Positions 16,703 to 26,388 of a DNA stretch of 64,000 nt are shown here, piece by piece. Numbering within the stretch: position 1 is the first letter of the stretch; the number at the start of each line of letters is the position of its first letter. The stretch is from MGIIb-O3 sp046710875 (GTDB lineage Archaea; Thermoplasmatota; Poseidoniia; Poseidoniales; Thalassarchaeaceae): assembly GCA_046710875.1 (NCBI GenBank), contig JBKEHQ010000002.1:10203-74202 (forward strand), written 5' to 3'. Made by a program: the position numbers and the translations under genes. The notes under the pieces are model-generated. The model did no database searches. It was given only the letters and a program-made list of their open reading frames with translations, and was not told the origin of the DNA.

Positions 16703-17176
16703 TTATATTATTTGTTCATGTATCTCGGCCATATCTTGGATTTTACCGCAATATGAGCATCTTATCTCTACTGGGCTTCTGTTTACAACTCTCAGCCTTT
16801 GGGGCAAAGGTTCTCTTTGGTTTTGAGTTATACAATTAGAAAAAGAGCATTTTATTATATTTACTAATTCATCGCTCAATCCAACCTGTCTTTTTTCAGC
16901 TACTCCATAGTTTCTAATGATTGCAACAGATGCCTCAGAAGCTATTATCGCTAACCTATCTAATTCTTCTTGTACTAACTCTCTATCTTCTATTTTTAGT
17001 ACATCTTTACGGCCTAACTTGTCACTTGGAACATTCATAACTAATGATATTGGATTGGATATTCCAGATTCTAACCTTAACATTCTGAGGACCTGCAGGG
17101 CCTGGCCACCAGGAATATGATCAATAACAGTACCATTGCAAATTGCAGTTACTCTTCTCATTTCTGCATCACTCAT
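16703..17176 (-). CDS. pyrI: Aspartate carbamoyltransferase regulatory chain
   Basis: A 157-residue PyrI. The N-terminal nucleotide-binding domain (AICNGTVIDHIPGGQALQVLRML) is followed by the C-terminal zinc domain with CSFSNC and, about 30 residues later, CSYC, the four-Cys site that contacts the catalytic chain. It confers allosteric control by CTP/ATP on aspartate carbamoyltransferase, the committed step of UMP synthesis. The start codon directly follows the pyrB stop, so the two are co-expressed in the usual archaeal order pyrB-pyrI. Confidence 0.95.
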   Translation of the reverse strand: MSDAEMRRVTAICNGTVIDHIPGGQALQVLRMLRLESGISNPISLVMNVPSDKLGRKDVLKIEDRELVQEELDRLAIIASEASVAIIRNYGVAEKRQVGLSDELVNIIKCSFSNCITQNQREPLPQRLRVVNRSPVEIRCSYCGKIQDMAEIHEQII

Positions 17177-18145
17177 TTACAAAACCTCCTTTGAAATATC
17201 AATTCCCAAACTTTTGCAAAGTAATGCCATTCTAGTAGGTATTCCATTAAACGCTTGTTCGAAATACATGGCGTGTTTTGTAGAATCAACACTCGGGTGA
17301 ATTTCATTCACTCTTGGAAGAGGATGCATAATTATCATATTTTCTTTTGACCCTATTAAATCAGATTCAGTAAGTGTGTATATTTCAGAAACCTTGGAAT
17401 ATTCATCTTCATCTGGGAATCGTTCTTTTTGAATTCTTGTCATATATATCACATCGGAGTCTTTTATTTGCTCATATAATTGATCAGTTTCATTTACAAT
17501 TCCTCCTAAAGATTTCAAATCACTAACTATTTCATCAGGCATTTTCAAAGATTCAGGTGCTACTAAAGTCAGATTTACTCCAAAGCGTGCAAGTGCATTT
17601 GAAAGACTATGTGCCGTCCGACCATATCTTAAATCACCAACTAAAACTACATTTAAATCCTTAAATTCGCCATGCGCCTCCCTTATTGTAAAAAGATCTA
17701 ACAATGTTTGTGTTGGGTGATTACCAGCCCCATCTCCCGCATTTAAGATCGGTATGGATACTGCGTCAGCACTGTATTGTGCGGCACCTTGTCTTGGATG
17801 CCTTATTACGGCTAAATCGGCGTAACCATCAATCATCTGCATGGTGTCGAACAAAGTTTCACCTTTAGATACAGAAGAGCCAGCTGATGTAAAATTCAAT
17901 ACTTCTCCCCCCAATCTCTTCATTGCAGTTTCGAAAGACATACGGGTTCTAGTAGAATTTTCAAAGAACATATTTGCTAAAACTTTACCCTGTAATAATG
18001 GGAGATGAATATCACCTTTAGCAACTGGTAACATTTTCCTTGCATTATCTAATAACTTAATTATTTCCTCATTTGTGAGGTCATCCATAGTAATAACGTC
18101 GCCCATAACACTCTCTCTTAATTGTTCTAAGGGGGGGTACTCCAT
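17177..18145 (-). CDS. pyrB: Aspartate carbamoyltransferase catalytic chain
   Basis: A 322-residue PyrB joining carbamoyl phosphate and aspartate into carbamoyl aspartate. The carbamoyl-phosphate loop is FENSTRTRMSFE, the 80s loop is SSVSKGET, and the substrate residues appear in RHPRQGA, GAGNHPTQTLLD and MHPLPRVNEI. ATG 18145 is preferred because it starts right at MEYPPLEQLRESVMGDVI; a TTG at 18160 would add five residues. The upstream region overlaps that of the divergent GHMP-kinase gene, with about 50 bases between the chosen starts. Confidence 0.94.
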   Translation of the reverse strand: MEYPPLEQLRESVMGDVITMDDLTNEEIIKLLDNARKMLPVAKGDIHLPLLQGKVLANMFFENSTRTRMSFETAMKRLGGEVLNFTSAGSSVSKGETLFDTMQMIDGYADLAVIRHPRQGAAQYSADAVSIPILNAGDGAGNHPTQTLLDLFTIREAHGEFKDLNVVLVGDLRYGRTAHSLSNALARFGVNLTLVAPESLKMPDEIVSDLKSLGGIVNETDQLYEQIKDSDVIYMTRIQKERFPDEDEYSKVSEIYTLTESDLIGSKENMIIMHPLPRVNEIHPSVDSTKHAMYFEQAFNGIPTRMALLCKSLGIDISKEVL

Positions 18146-18194
18146 ATGTCTTACTGACAAATCATTTCAATTATCAAAAAAAACCGATGTCTTG

Positions 18195-19205
18195 ATGGAG
18201 GATAGTCTCTCGGATAATAATAAGATGATTATCAGCCGCACTCCGCTCCGAGCATCATTTTGTGGAGGAGGTACTGATATTGATTCATTTTCATATAATG
18301 AATCAGGGGGCGGCATGGTTGTTTCCGCCGCAGTGAAGAATTACATTCATGTTACTGTAAACAAGCGTTTCGATGACAAGATACGAGTTTCTTATTCAAA
18401 ATTAGAATTAGTTGATAATTTTGAGGATTTAGAGCATGATCTAGTCCGTGAAGCAATGCGAATTACAGGAATAATATCTGGGGTGGAAATAACTACTATT
18501 GCAGATATACCTTCAAAAGGAACTGGACTTGGATCTTCATCATCTGTAACAGTTGGTTTATTGAATGCCCTTCATACTTTCGCCGGGCACAATGTATCAG
18601 CAAAAAAATTGGCTGAAGAGGCATGCATCATAGAGTTAGATATACTAAAACAACCAATAGGTAGACAAGATCAATATGCAGCAGCATATGGAGGTATTAA
18701 TTCAATTTCCTTTTCTTCTAAGGGAAATGTCGTATCTCCTTTAGATGTCTCCGAGGAAATAATAGATAGGATCCAAGATGAATTTACGCTAGTATTTACT
18801 GGAATATCTAGGAGTGCAAGTAAGATACTTGGAGAATCTCCAACTAATTATGATGATAAAATTGATAGATTGAGAAAAATACGTTCACAAGCCAATAAAT
18901 CAATGAAGATGTTAGAAATTGGTGATTTAAAATCCTTGGGCATGCTTCTTTCGGAGGCATGGAATCAAAAACGTGGAATATCTTCAAGTGTAAGTAATGA
19001 TGAATTAGATTTACTATATTCAAAAATAATTGAACTTGGGGCGTCAGGTGCAAAACTCCTAGGTGCAGGAGGAGGAGGATTCTTTATGGTGCACGGCAAT
19101 AGTGAATTTAGAGACATCATGGAGGTTGCATTACCATCTAATAAGATAATTCCTTTAATTTTAGACTTCGATGGGTCTACTATAATTTATAATTCATATT
19201 CATAG
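18195..19205 (+). CDS. GHMP-family sugar kinase (HddA-like)
   Basis: A 336-residue GHMP kinase. The N-terminal SRTPLRASFCGGGTDIDSF, the ATP loop PSKGTGLGSSSSVTVGLLNAL, the substrate segment QPIGRQDQYAAAYGG and the C-terminal GASGAKLLGAGGGGFFM resemble the heptose-7-phosphate kinase (HddA/LmbP) and related sugar-1-kinase group, which prepares nucleotide-activated sugars. ATG 18195 is chosen; ATG 18225 (MIISRTPLR) is the usual family start and is equally possible. The gene lies 8 bases before a large surface-protein gene, so a role in glycosylation is conceivable, but that is inference. Confidence 0.85.
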   Translation: MEDSLSDNNKMIISRTPLRASFCGGGTDIDSFSYNESGGGMVVSAAVKNYIHVTVNKRFDDKIRVSYSKLELVDNFEDLEHDLVREAMRITGIISGVEITTIADIPSKGTGLGSSSSVTVGLLNALHTFAGHNVSAKKLAEEACIIELDILKQPIGRQDQYAAAYGGINSISFSSKGNVVSPLDVSEEIIDRIQDEFTLVFTGISRSASKILGESPTNYDDKIDRLRKIRSQANKSMKMLEIGDLKSLGMLLSEAWNQKRGISSSVSNDELDLLYSKIIELGASGAKLLGAGGGGFFMVHGNSEFRDIMEVALPSNKIIPLILDFDGSTIIYNSYS

Positions 19206-19213
19206 GTCTTATT

Positions 19214-21346
19214 ATGTTAAATACTCGTATTTATGCTGTTTTAGCCTCTATTATATTTTTATTTTCAGCATCAACACCTATTTTTAATAATGATTATTCC
19301 GAGGATATGGTAAAAAATAAATTAAATAATTATTTTACTCAAGATACGAATAATTATTCATTTCAAGGCCAATCTTATCTTAATATATCTGGCCCAATTT
19401 CTCCAAATTCCCAAATAAATGCTACTTGGTATTCTGAAATAACTATTTTAGAATCATATGGATCAGATCTTTTGCCTAATCAATCATTTGGATTAAGAAA
19501 GCAAATTGATATTTATCTTGGTAATAATGATAATATTTTAAATAATTCAGAGATAATGGATTTTAAGGAATTAATTAATTCTTCTAGGGCATGGACGAAT
19601 GCTGAACTTGGAGGATGTTGTATTTTTGATTATATACCATTTTTTTCTCAATTAGGTAATCAAATTATTATATCTGCTCCAGAAGTTGGTGATGTTAATT
19701 CTACCAATGGTTCTTGGGGTTGGGTTGAATCTGCTGATATTATTGGATTTACTGATAACAGAGTTACCAGAATTCTACACATACCTAGAATTGGTTCCAT
19801 AAACGAACAAATTCCATTGCATGTTTCATTACCAAAAGATTGGGAATTTAGATATAGTGCAATGTCAGATTTAATATCTGGGAGTCCAAATAACTTTACT
19901 GTCAACAGGTCGCTTGCCCCAGTTGCATCCAATATCATAATATCCGTCGCTGAGAATTTACCTCCCGTTACTTCAGCTCACAGGTCCCCCCAAACATCCT
20001 CATTAGTTTCTATGAATAAATCATATATTTATACTGGAATTTGTAATGATGGGTTTCTTGAAAATCCCCAAATGGAGTGGAGCATCATCAAAAATGAGGT
20101 ATTAATTCAGACATTCAACAATCCTTGGTTTGAATTTAATCCAATTGAACATGGATTTACACATTCTGAGCAAGCAAATATATTATTGAAGTGCACAGAT
20201 TCTCATAATTTTTCTTCATCATGGTCTGAAGATATAATTATTGATAGCATTGCTCCCGAATGGTCAGGAGATGTTTCTTACAATATTGATGGCGTAGTTA
20301 ATGAATTAAATATTGAGAATAGTGTATTCTCAGTAATATCAGGTTCGAAAGTAAAACTAAATATTTCTGCAATTGATGACAGTAGTTCACCAGTATCTAT
20401 CGAATTATATAGTAATATGTCAGATGAATGGAGGCAATATCACGTCAATGAAGGAATTTTTGAATTCTATGTAGCTCAAGGAAATAATATAAATGGGCTC
20501 CATTTAAATATTTCAGAACGTCATCTTCCAAAACAACCCCGGCATATCGATATGGCACTTATAATAACGGATGAAGCGGGTAATTTCATAATAAATGAAT
20601 GGAAATTAATAATAAAAGATGGAAATCCCCCAACAATCCTTATGGATATTATGGCAAATGATACATTAGTAAGATTAGATAATCCTGCTAGAATGGGTAA
20701 TCAATTAAAATTAATTTTCTCCAATTCTTACGATGATCTTGATTCTATAGAAAATACCACTTGGCAAATATTAATTGACGAAGAAATTTATCTCGAAACT
20801 TCAAATTGGTCAGGCGAAATTGAAAAATTTATTTTACCTGAACTTGAAATAGGATCTCACGTGGTATCAATAACGGCTACTGATTCTAAAGGTAATCAGA
20901 AAATAGAAAATTACCCCTTGATTATTTTTCCTAATAGAGGAGTAGATTTAGAAGTTATTTCTTATTCCATATCTGAAGACTCATTACAAACTGGTAAAGC
21001 CTTATTTGTTTTAGAAATGAAAAATAACTTCTACGATGATGCATATGCTAGGGCATGTATTGAAGACACTTGTAGTAGGTTTGTACATTATCCAGGTGCA
21101 GATTCCGATACCTCAACTATTGCTATTATGGAATTTGAAATTGAAATGCCAAATACATCAAAAGTAAATATTAGTATAGAGTGGGACAGTAATTCTGCAG
21201 GCGAAAATGGTAATTTTATTCTTGAATACTCCATCCAATCAAATGAAAATAACTCCACAATCTCATATCTTGCATTAATTATAATCTCTTGTTTATTCTT
21301 TTTCTTGATATTTCGAAATACGAATATTTTTAATAAAAATAACTAG
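19214..21346 (+). CDS. Large surface protein with C-terminal anchor
   Basis: A 710-residue exported protein. An N-terminal signal helix (IYAVLASIIFLFSASTPIF) is followed by about 650 residues rich in Asn, Ser and aromatic residues with many N-x-S/T sequons and beta-rich, immunoglobulin-like segments (for example SIAPEWSGDVSYNIDG). A C-terminal membrane helix (ISYLALIIISCLFFFLIF) ends in a short basic tail. This is the layout of an archaeal cell-surface protein. No catalytic motif is seen. It follows the GHMP kinase by 8 bases and may share its transcript. Confidence 0.7.
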   Translation: MLNTRIYAVLASIIFLFSASTPIFNNDYSEDMVKNKLNNYFTQDTNNYSFQGQSYLNISGPISPNSQINATWYSEITILESYGSDLLPNQSFGLRKQIDIYLGNNDNILNNSEIMDFKELINSSRAWTNAELGGCCIFDYIPFFSQLGNQIIISAPEVGDVNSTNGSWGWVESADIIGFTDNRVTRILHIPRIGSINEQIPLHVSLPKDWEFRYSAMSDLISGSPNNFTVNRSLAPVASNIIISVAENLPPVTSAHRSPQTSSLVSMNKSYIYTGICNDGFLENPQMEWSIIKNEVLIQTFNNPWFEFNPIEHGFTHSEQANILLKCTDSHNFSSSWSEDIIIDSIAPEWSGDVSYNIDGVVNELNIENSVFSVISGSKVKLNISAIDDSSSPVSIELYSNMSDEWRQYHVNEGIFEFYVAQGNNINGLHLNISERHLPKQPRHIDMALIITDEAGNFIINEWKLIIKDGNPPTILMDIMANDTLVRLDNPARMGNQLKLIFSNSYDDLDSIENTTWQILIDEEIYLETSNWSGEIEKFILPELEIGSHVVSITATDSKGNQKIENYPLIIFPNRGVDLEVISYSISEDSLQTGKALFVLEMKNNFYDDAYARACIEDTCSRFVHYPGADSDTSTIAIMEFEIEMPNTSKVNISIEWDSNSAGENGNFILEYSIQSNENNSTISYLALIIISCLFFFLIFRNTNIFNKNN

Positions 21347-21399
21347 TTTTCAAATAATTAACCGCATAGATATTGACTGAATACCTTTAGGATGTGACA

Positions 21400-23115
21400 A
21401 TGATGATGCTCTCCGACTATCCGGATAAAATAATCGCCGAGCATCAGTTGAGAATTGAAAAATTTACGATCATGAGTGCAATATTACTAGTAATATTTGG
21501 GGGGTGGTGGCTATTTATAAATCTGGACAGTGATAAAAATCTAGTATTTAGATTTGGGCCCGTCATAATTATGTTCATTTCAGCAATTATATTACCAGAT
21601 TTAATAAACTTTGGACCAAAATCACGTGCAAAGGTAGCATCAATATCTAATATTTTATGGCCCTGTATTCTAGCATTCATTGGAGTAAACTATGATAATT
21701 CACCAAATTTTTTATCAATATTGTTATTATTATTATTAATTATAATTTTATTTCTTGTTTCTTACTCCATATTGGGATCTAATTTAGCCACTAGGAGATT
21801 AAGAGGTATTACGAGTATTGGAGGATTAGCAATTGCTTCTCCTATTCTTTCATCTACAAGTAATATTTTACCGTGGGCGGTAGTTATTACTGCTACATCT
21901 TTGACCATGATTCCAGACTTATTGAAAAAAGATTCTGACCATCTATTGAGAAAGAGGTTTTCAAAAGAGTTAGATATTGCAGAATTAAAATTACTTGAAT
22001 TTAAGGCAAAGGGAATTAATATTCAACAAGCATCTTCAATTTTAAAGGTTGCAAGGGAAGAAGGATTTGATAATCCTGAAGAAGGATTAAAATCAATAGA
22101 AGATTCTTTAATGGATGCACAAAGATTTATCGCATTATCAAAGGACATTGAAGAAATCAGAAATAATGCATATTCACGATTAGAGAAATTAGAATTAATA
22201 ACCTTAGTCCCTAAAATCCCTAGAGAATTATTTAATCAGGGAGATACAGAATTTGATGCTGGTTCATTACGTGAGGCAGAATTACTCTATCGAAAATCTA
22301 AAGAAAAGTCTACTGAACTTGAAAAATACTGGCAAGAAGCATCGGATTTAATTGATCGTTCTGAATCAATGATAAATGATTTTCAAGGATATCAAATTAA
22401 GGGAGTTATTGGCATACTAAATTCTGCAAAAGATGCTTTAATGGATGAAAATCCAAAAAAGGCAAAAGAAATTGCAGAATCAATAGAATATCATATTAGT
22501 AGTATAAGTTCAAATGAAGAAAGTGCAATTTTAGTAATAAAACAAGTAGAAGAAAATATTGAAAACCAGGGATTTGATTTAGCAACAAATTCCAAAAATA
22601 GATTGAATGAAGCTAAAGATGCATTAAATTCTGGAAATTCTACACTTGCAAAAGGTTTAGCAGATAGCATACTTAGGGAAATCAAATTAACTTCCGAATC
22701 AATGCTTAAGGTCCAAAAGGCATTAAGGCAAAAAAGTATCATTGAGTCTAGATTCCCATCCGGAAAATTAAGAAATAAATGGTTGGAAAAACTACATAAT
22801 ATTATTGCAGAATCAAATTCTGGAAATTGGATAGAAGCATCGGACAATTTAGAAGATTTGACAAAATTATTAAGAGATTTTGAAAACGAAAGTAATGAAG
22901 CCAAAGAATTACTTATATTTATACGAGAAGAATGGGAAATTTTGAGGTCAAAATTGGATTCTTTTGGAATTAAACCGGACGACGAAATGAGGTTGATGAT
23001 TGAACGTAAAGTATCCGATGCAAATACGTCATTTGAAGATGGAGATATTCAATCGTGCCTATCTCATCTATCCAAATCTGATGAGTTAATTGAAAATCTT
23101 AGACGTAGAATCTAA
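21400..23115 (+). CDS. Polytopic membrane protein with long coiled-coil tail
   Basis: About 571 residues, starting at one of a cluster of ATGs (21400 onward); a GTG at 21394 extends it by two codons. The first 175 residues hold five hydrophobic helices (from FTIMSAILLVIFGGWWLF to LPWAVVITATSLTMIPDLL). The remaining 390 are helical and charged, with repeated segments of the type LNEAKDALNSGNSTLAKGLADSI and LNSAKDALMDENPKKAKEIAESI, like a string of TPR-like or spectrin-like helical hairpins in the cytoplasm. No family is recognised. It could be a membrane-tethered scaffold; its neighbours are envelope genes. Confidence 0.72.
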   Translation: MMMLSDYPDKIIAEHQLRIEKFTIMSAILLVIFGGWWLFINLDSDKNLVFRFGPVIIMFISAIILPDLINFGPKSRAKVASISNILWPCILAFIGVNYDNSPNFLSILLLLLLIIILFLVSYSILGSNLATRRLRGITSIGGLAIASPILSSTSNILPWAVVITATSLTMIPDLLKKDSDHLLRKRFSKELDIAELKLLEFKAKGINIQQASSILKVAREEGFDNPEEGLKSIEDSLMDAQRFIALSKDIEEIRNNAYSRLEKLELITLVPKIPRELFNQGDTEFDAGSLREAELLYRKSKEKSTELEKYWQEASDLIDRSESMINDFQGYQIKGVIGILNSAKDALMDENPKKAKEIAESIEYHISSISSNEESAILVIKQVEENIENQGFDLATNSKNRLNEAKDALNSGNSTLAKGLADSILREIKLTSESMLKVQKALRQKSIIESRFPSGKLRNKWLEKLHNIIAESNSGNWIEASDNLEDLTKLLRDFENESNEAKELLIFIREEWEILRSKLDSFGIKPDDEMRLMIERKVSDANTSFEDGDIQSCLSHLSKSDELIENLRRRI

Positions 23116-23163
23116 CAAATAATTTTTACTGATGATATGTATTTGTCAAATCAAGTAACCAAT

Positions 23164-23176
23164 TTTATAATATGTT
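23164..23176 (+). promoter_or_regulatory. TATA box of the membrane regulator gene
   Basis: TTTATAATATGTT lies 32 bases before the ATG at 23196. The same 13 bases occur 29 bases before the cyclophilin gene at 59053. The distance fits transcription starting at or very near the start codon. Confidence 0.5.
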
Positions 23177-23195
23177 ACTGCCTTAACCATTTGCT

Positions 23196-23987
23196 ATGAG
23201 GGGCATTATTGGAATTAGAGTAATCTTCTTTTTTGGAGTATTTGCATTACTTTCAGGCATATTGATTCCATTCAATGCGGATATTAATTATCCAGAACAA
23301 CAATCAGAGTCTATGCCGGAATCTATGATCGCAGACTCAGATGAAATTATCGAAAAAATAGAGTATTCACAGAAGGATGACCAATCAAATAATTTAATAT
23401 TTACTGGTATTGGAGTATTATTTACATTATTACTAGCAGGTACATCATTCGAATTTTTTAAAGTTTTAATGTTAGTCTCATTACTTATCCCTATTATTTC
23501 AAAAAGAAATAATTCAGAAGATGATATTCTCAATAGGGGAAGAATATTGGGATATCTTGAAGCCAATGCTGGAATTAACTTCTCAGCATTAAGAGATGGA
23601 TTAGGTTTGGCGAATGGCGTTTCAGCATATCATTTACATTTGCTTGAATCCAATGGGCAAATTATATCTTGGAGAGATGGAAAGCTTAGGAGGTATGCCA
23701 TCAGCAGCTTATCTCAAGAAGAAGTAAAACAGATTCAAAATCCTATAATTGGGACGAGACTAGCCATATTGGAAGTGTTAGGGGACTCTGGAAATATGGG
23801 TATATCCGGGCCGGAAATAAGATCCAAACTCTCTATTTCTCGTCAATTACTCAGTCATCACATGTTAGAATTAAGGAAAAATAATTTAGTTTCGCTAGTT
23901 AAAGAATCTAAGCGTCCACGATGGCAAAATTCGAATAAAGGAAATGAATTACTAACTATTTCCAAGGAAATTAAAATATCCGAGTAA
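23196..23987 (+). CDS. Membrane-bound tandem winged-helix regulator
   Basis: A 263-residue protein. An N-terminal signal-anchor helix (VIFFFGVFALLSGILIPF), an external acidic loop of about 45 residues and a second helix (LIFTGIGVLFTLLLAGTSF continuing into FFKVLMLVSLLIPII) are followed by two cytoplasmic winged-helix domains: LGYLEANAGINFSALRDGLGLANGVSAYHLHLLE with a wing SWRDGKLRRY, and LEVLGDSGNMGISGPEIRSKLSISRQLLSHHMLEL. This matches the archaeal predicted regulators with two HTH domains on a membrane stalk. It may sense an envelope signal and act on nearby envelope genes, such as the lipoprotein gene downstream; no binding site was identified. Confidence 0.8.
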   Translation: MRGIIGIRVIFFFGVFALLSGILIPFNADINYPEQQSESMPESMIADSDEIIEKIEYSQKDDQSNNLIFTGIGVLFTLLLAGTSFEFFKVLMLVSLLIPIISKRNNSEDDILNRGRILGYLEANAGINFSALRDGLGLANGVSAYHLHLLESNGQIISWRDGKLRRYAISSLSQEEVKQIQNPIIGTRLAILEVLGDSGNMGISGPEIRSKLSISRQLLSHHMLELRKNNLVSLVKESKRPRWQNSNKGNELLTISKEIKISE

Positions 23988-24064
23988 TGTAAATCAATTG
24001 CTTTTCCCGCTTGTCCAATCATTATACCAGTTTATTGATATGTAATTACGTTTTGGAGTATTAT

Positions 24065-26383
24065 ATGGCACCTAAAAATAATGCTGTTTTTATGACACTT
24101 TTGATGTTTCTTTCATCCGGTTGTATTGGTTTGATAGAAGACGTTTCTGATATAGCAGAAGAAATTGATAATACAATTAATGCATTAGGTGGCGACTATC
24201 CTAAGTTAGAATTACCAGAAAGGATACGTACGAATCCTAATCTTCAAAATTATGACCAATGTAACGAATTATTGGAAGACTTGAAAACTGCGGCATATGA
24301 TGAAATGATAGTGTCTCTTGATCAAGAGAGTTATTGGCATTGGTCAACTAATATACTTCGAAGCTTCACTAATGGGGATGATGTTATGATGCTTGAAGAC
24401 GGTTTCGCGGAGATTGCATCCGATGCAGTATCAAAAACTCCAATAAATGATAGGGAAGGAGAATTTTCAGGTACAAATAATCAAGAGTCAGATGTCGATG
24501 AAGCAGATTTCATCAAGACAAATGGATTCAATATATTTATGTTAAATGGCAATTTACTTCTAATAATGGGAATTCCTGAATTTGGTGAATTATATTTGGA
24601 ATCCAATACTAGTATTGAGGGCAACCCAATTCAAATGATGCTCGAAGGAGATAAACTTGTAATTGCTTCAAGTGTTAACTCAGCGGAATCATCTAATCAT
24701 AAATTAGGAAGCCAAAATTCAATTCATTCTATAAATTTAGTAAAATATACTATATTGAATGTAAGTAATGCATCATCACCGGAAGTAGTGAAAGAAGTAT
24801 ATGTTGAGGGTAATTATCAAACAGCACGTTTAGTCGATGGAACAGTTCGTTCAATAACACATTTTTGGACATATATTAAAGATTTACAAAGTTACGTAAA
24901 CCTTCCAATAGAATATTGGGAAGAAGGCAATTATGATGTCCGAATGGAATTATGGAATTCAAGTGTTAAAGATGTTATTGAAAATAATACTAAAATTATA
25001 GAGGCATTAACTCTTGACGATTTTTCTCCCCATGTTTATGAGGTAAAAATGGACCAACCAATAATATTTAATCAATTACCGATAAGTTCGGAAAATTGTT
25101 CAGAATTTTCTGCAAGTGAAGATAGTGCAGGCAGAGGATTTACAACAATAATGACATTAGACTTATTCCAAGATGATATTGAGGTCGAAGTTGATCATAT
25201 CACATCTTCTTCATCTCATATTTATGCTTCAAAAGATAAATTAATAATAGCCGAACCATCCAATGATTGGTGGTGGTTTTGGAGAAATTCTAATTGGGAG
25301 GAAGCCACAAATATACATGTTTATGATATCAGCGATTCTACAGAAACTCAATATTTATCTTCAGGCAGAGTTAATGGGACGGTACAAGATCAGTTCTCTA
25401 TTTCTGAATATCAAGGTTTGATTAGAGTTGCATCTACATCTAATAATTGGGGTCTATGGTGGATTATGGATGCGTTTGATGATAATGAACAAAATGATCC
25501 AACAGGACCAACTAATCAAGTATCAATTTTAGAAGATAATGGTGATGGAAACTTAGATTTAATAGGATATCTTGGAAATATTGCCCCTGGTGAAACAATT
25601 TGGAGTGCTAGATTCATAGGAGAAAGAGCATATTTAGTTACCTTTCAAAATATAGATCCCTTATGGGTCATAGATCTATCTGAACCATCCAATCCCACTA
25701 TTCTAGGTGAATTAGAAGTCCCAGGCGTTTCAACATATATACATCCGATTGATGATAATCTATTATTGACAATTGGTATTGCTCCCGGCCCAGATGGCTT
25801 GGGTCTTGATTGGAGTCTAACTCAAATATCATTATTTGACATCAGCGACCCTACAAATCCAAATCTTTCCGATTCTTTACAATTAACTCCAGCATACGCT
25901 GACAAGAATTGCGAACAAATTATTTCTTGTGGATGGTCCTGGTCCTGGTCAGAAGCTACATTTGAGCATAAAGCATTTAATTACTGGGGGAAAGAGGAAT
26001 TACTGGCCGTGCCACTATCAACACATAGATATGTTACCGATCAAATAACTATTGACGGTAAGGATTATCAATATTCAGGTTATGAATTTATTTCTAGTTT
26101 ACAACTAATTAATGTAGATTCTGATAATAAATCATTAAGTTTACATGGAGATTTAAATCATTCAGGTTTTTACAATGATCAATCACTAGATTGGTGGAGT
26201 GATTCAACAAGTATCCGTCGATCAATCTTTATGGGGGACTATATTTATTCATTTTCAACTGCAGGTGCTAGTGTACATAGGACAATTGATTTAGTGATGA
26301 TAAAAGAGATTGAAATCCCCGGATTCCAAAGTGTAAGTTACTACGATGAGACAGATGTGTCTATTTCTGATAGTTCTTCATAA
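24065..26383 (+). CDS. Secreted beta-propeller lipoprotein
   Basis: About 772 residues from ATG 24065, preceded by GGAG at 24055-24058; the frame is open further upstream but that start has no ribosome site. The signal sequence ends in a lipobox LSSGC, so the protein is probably lipid-anchored outside the cell. The block SGTNNQESDVDEADFIKTNG and the later beta-propeller with repeated EPSNPTILGELEVPG and DISDPTNPNLSDSL match the family of secreted proteins with a C-terminal propeller distantly related to WD40 (COG4880 as I recall it). Its biochemical role is unknown; a sensory or binding role is likely. Confidence 0.83.
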   Translation: MAPKNNAVFMTLLMFLSSGCIGLIEDVSDIAEEIDNTINALGGDYPKLELPERIRTNPNLQNYDQCNELLEDLKTAAYDEMIVSLDQESYWHWSTNILRSFTNGDDVMMLEDGFAEIASDAVSKTPINDREGEFSGTNNQESDVDEADFIKTNGFNIFMLNGNLLLIMGIPEFGELYLESNTSIEGNPIQMMLEGDKLVIASSVNSAESSNHKLGSQNSIHSINLVKYTILNVSNASSPEVVKEVYVEGNYQTARLVDGTVRSITHFWTYIKDLQSYVNLPIEYWEEGNYDVRMELWNSSVKDVIENNTKIIEALTLDDFSPHVYEVKMDQPIIFNQLPISSENCSEFSASEDSAGRGFTTIMTLDLFQDDIEVEVDHITSSSSHIYASKDKLIIAEPSNDWWWFWRNSNWEEATNIHVYDISDSTETQYLSSGRVNGTVQDQFSISEYQGLIRVASTSNNWGLWWIMDAFDDNEQNDPTGPTNQVSILEDNGDGNLDLIGYLGNIAPGETIWSARFIGERAYLVTFQNIDPLWVIDLSEPSNPTILGELEVPGVSTYIHPIDDNLLLTIGIAPGPDGLGLDWSLTQISLFDISDPTNPNLSDSLQLTPAYADKNCEQIISCGWSWSWSEATFEHKAFNYWGKEELLAVPLSTHRYVTDQITIDGKDYQYSGYEFISSLQLINVDSDNKSLSLHGDLNHSGFYNDQSLDWWSDSTSIRRSIFMGDYIYSFSTAGASVHRTIDLVMIKEIEIPGFQSVSYYDETDVSISDSSS

Positions 26384-26388
26384 ATCGA

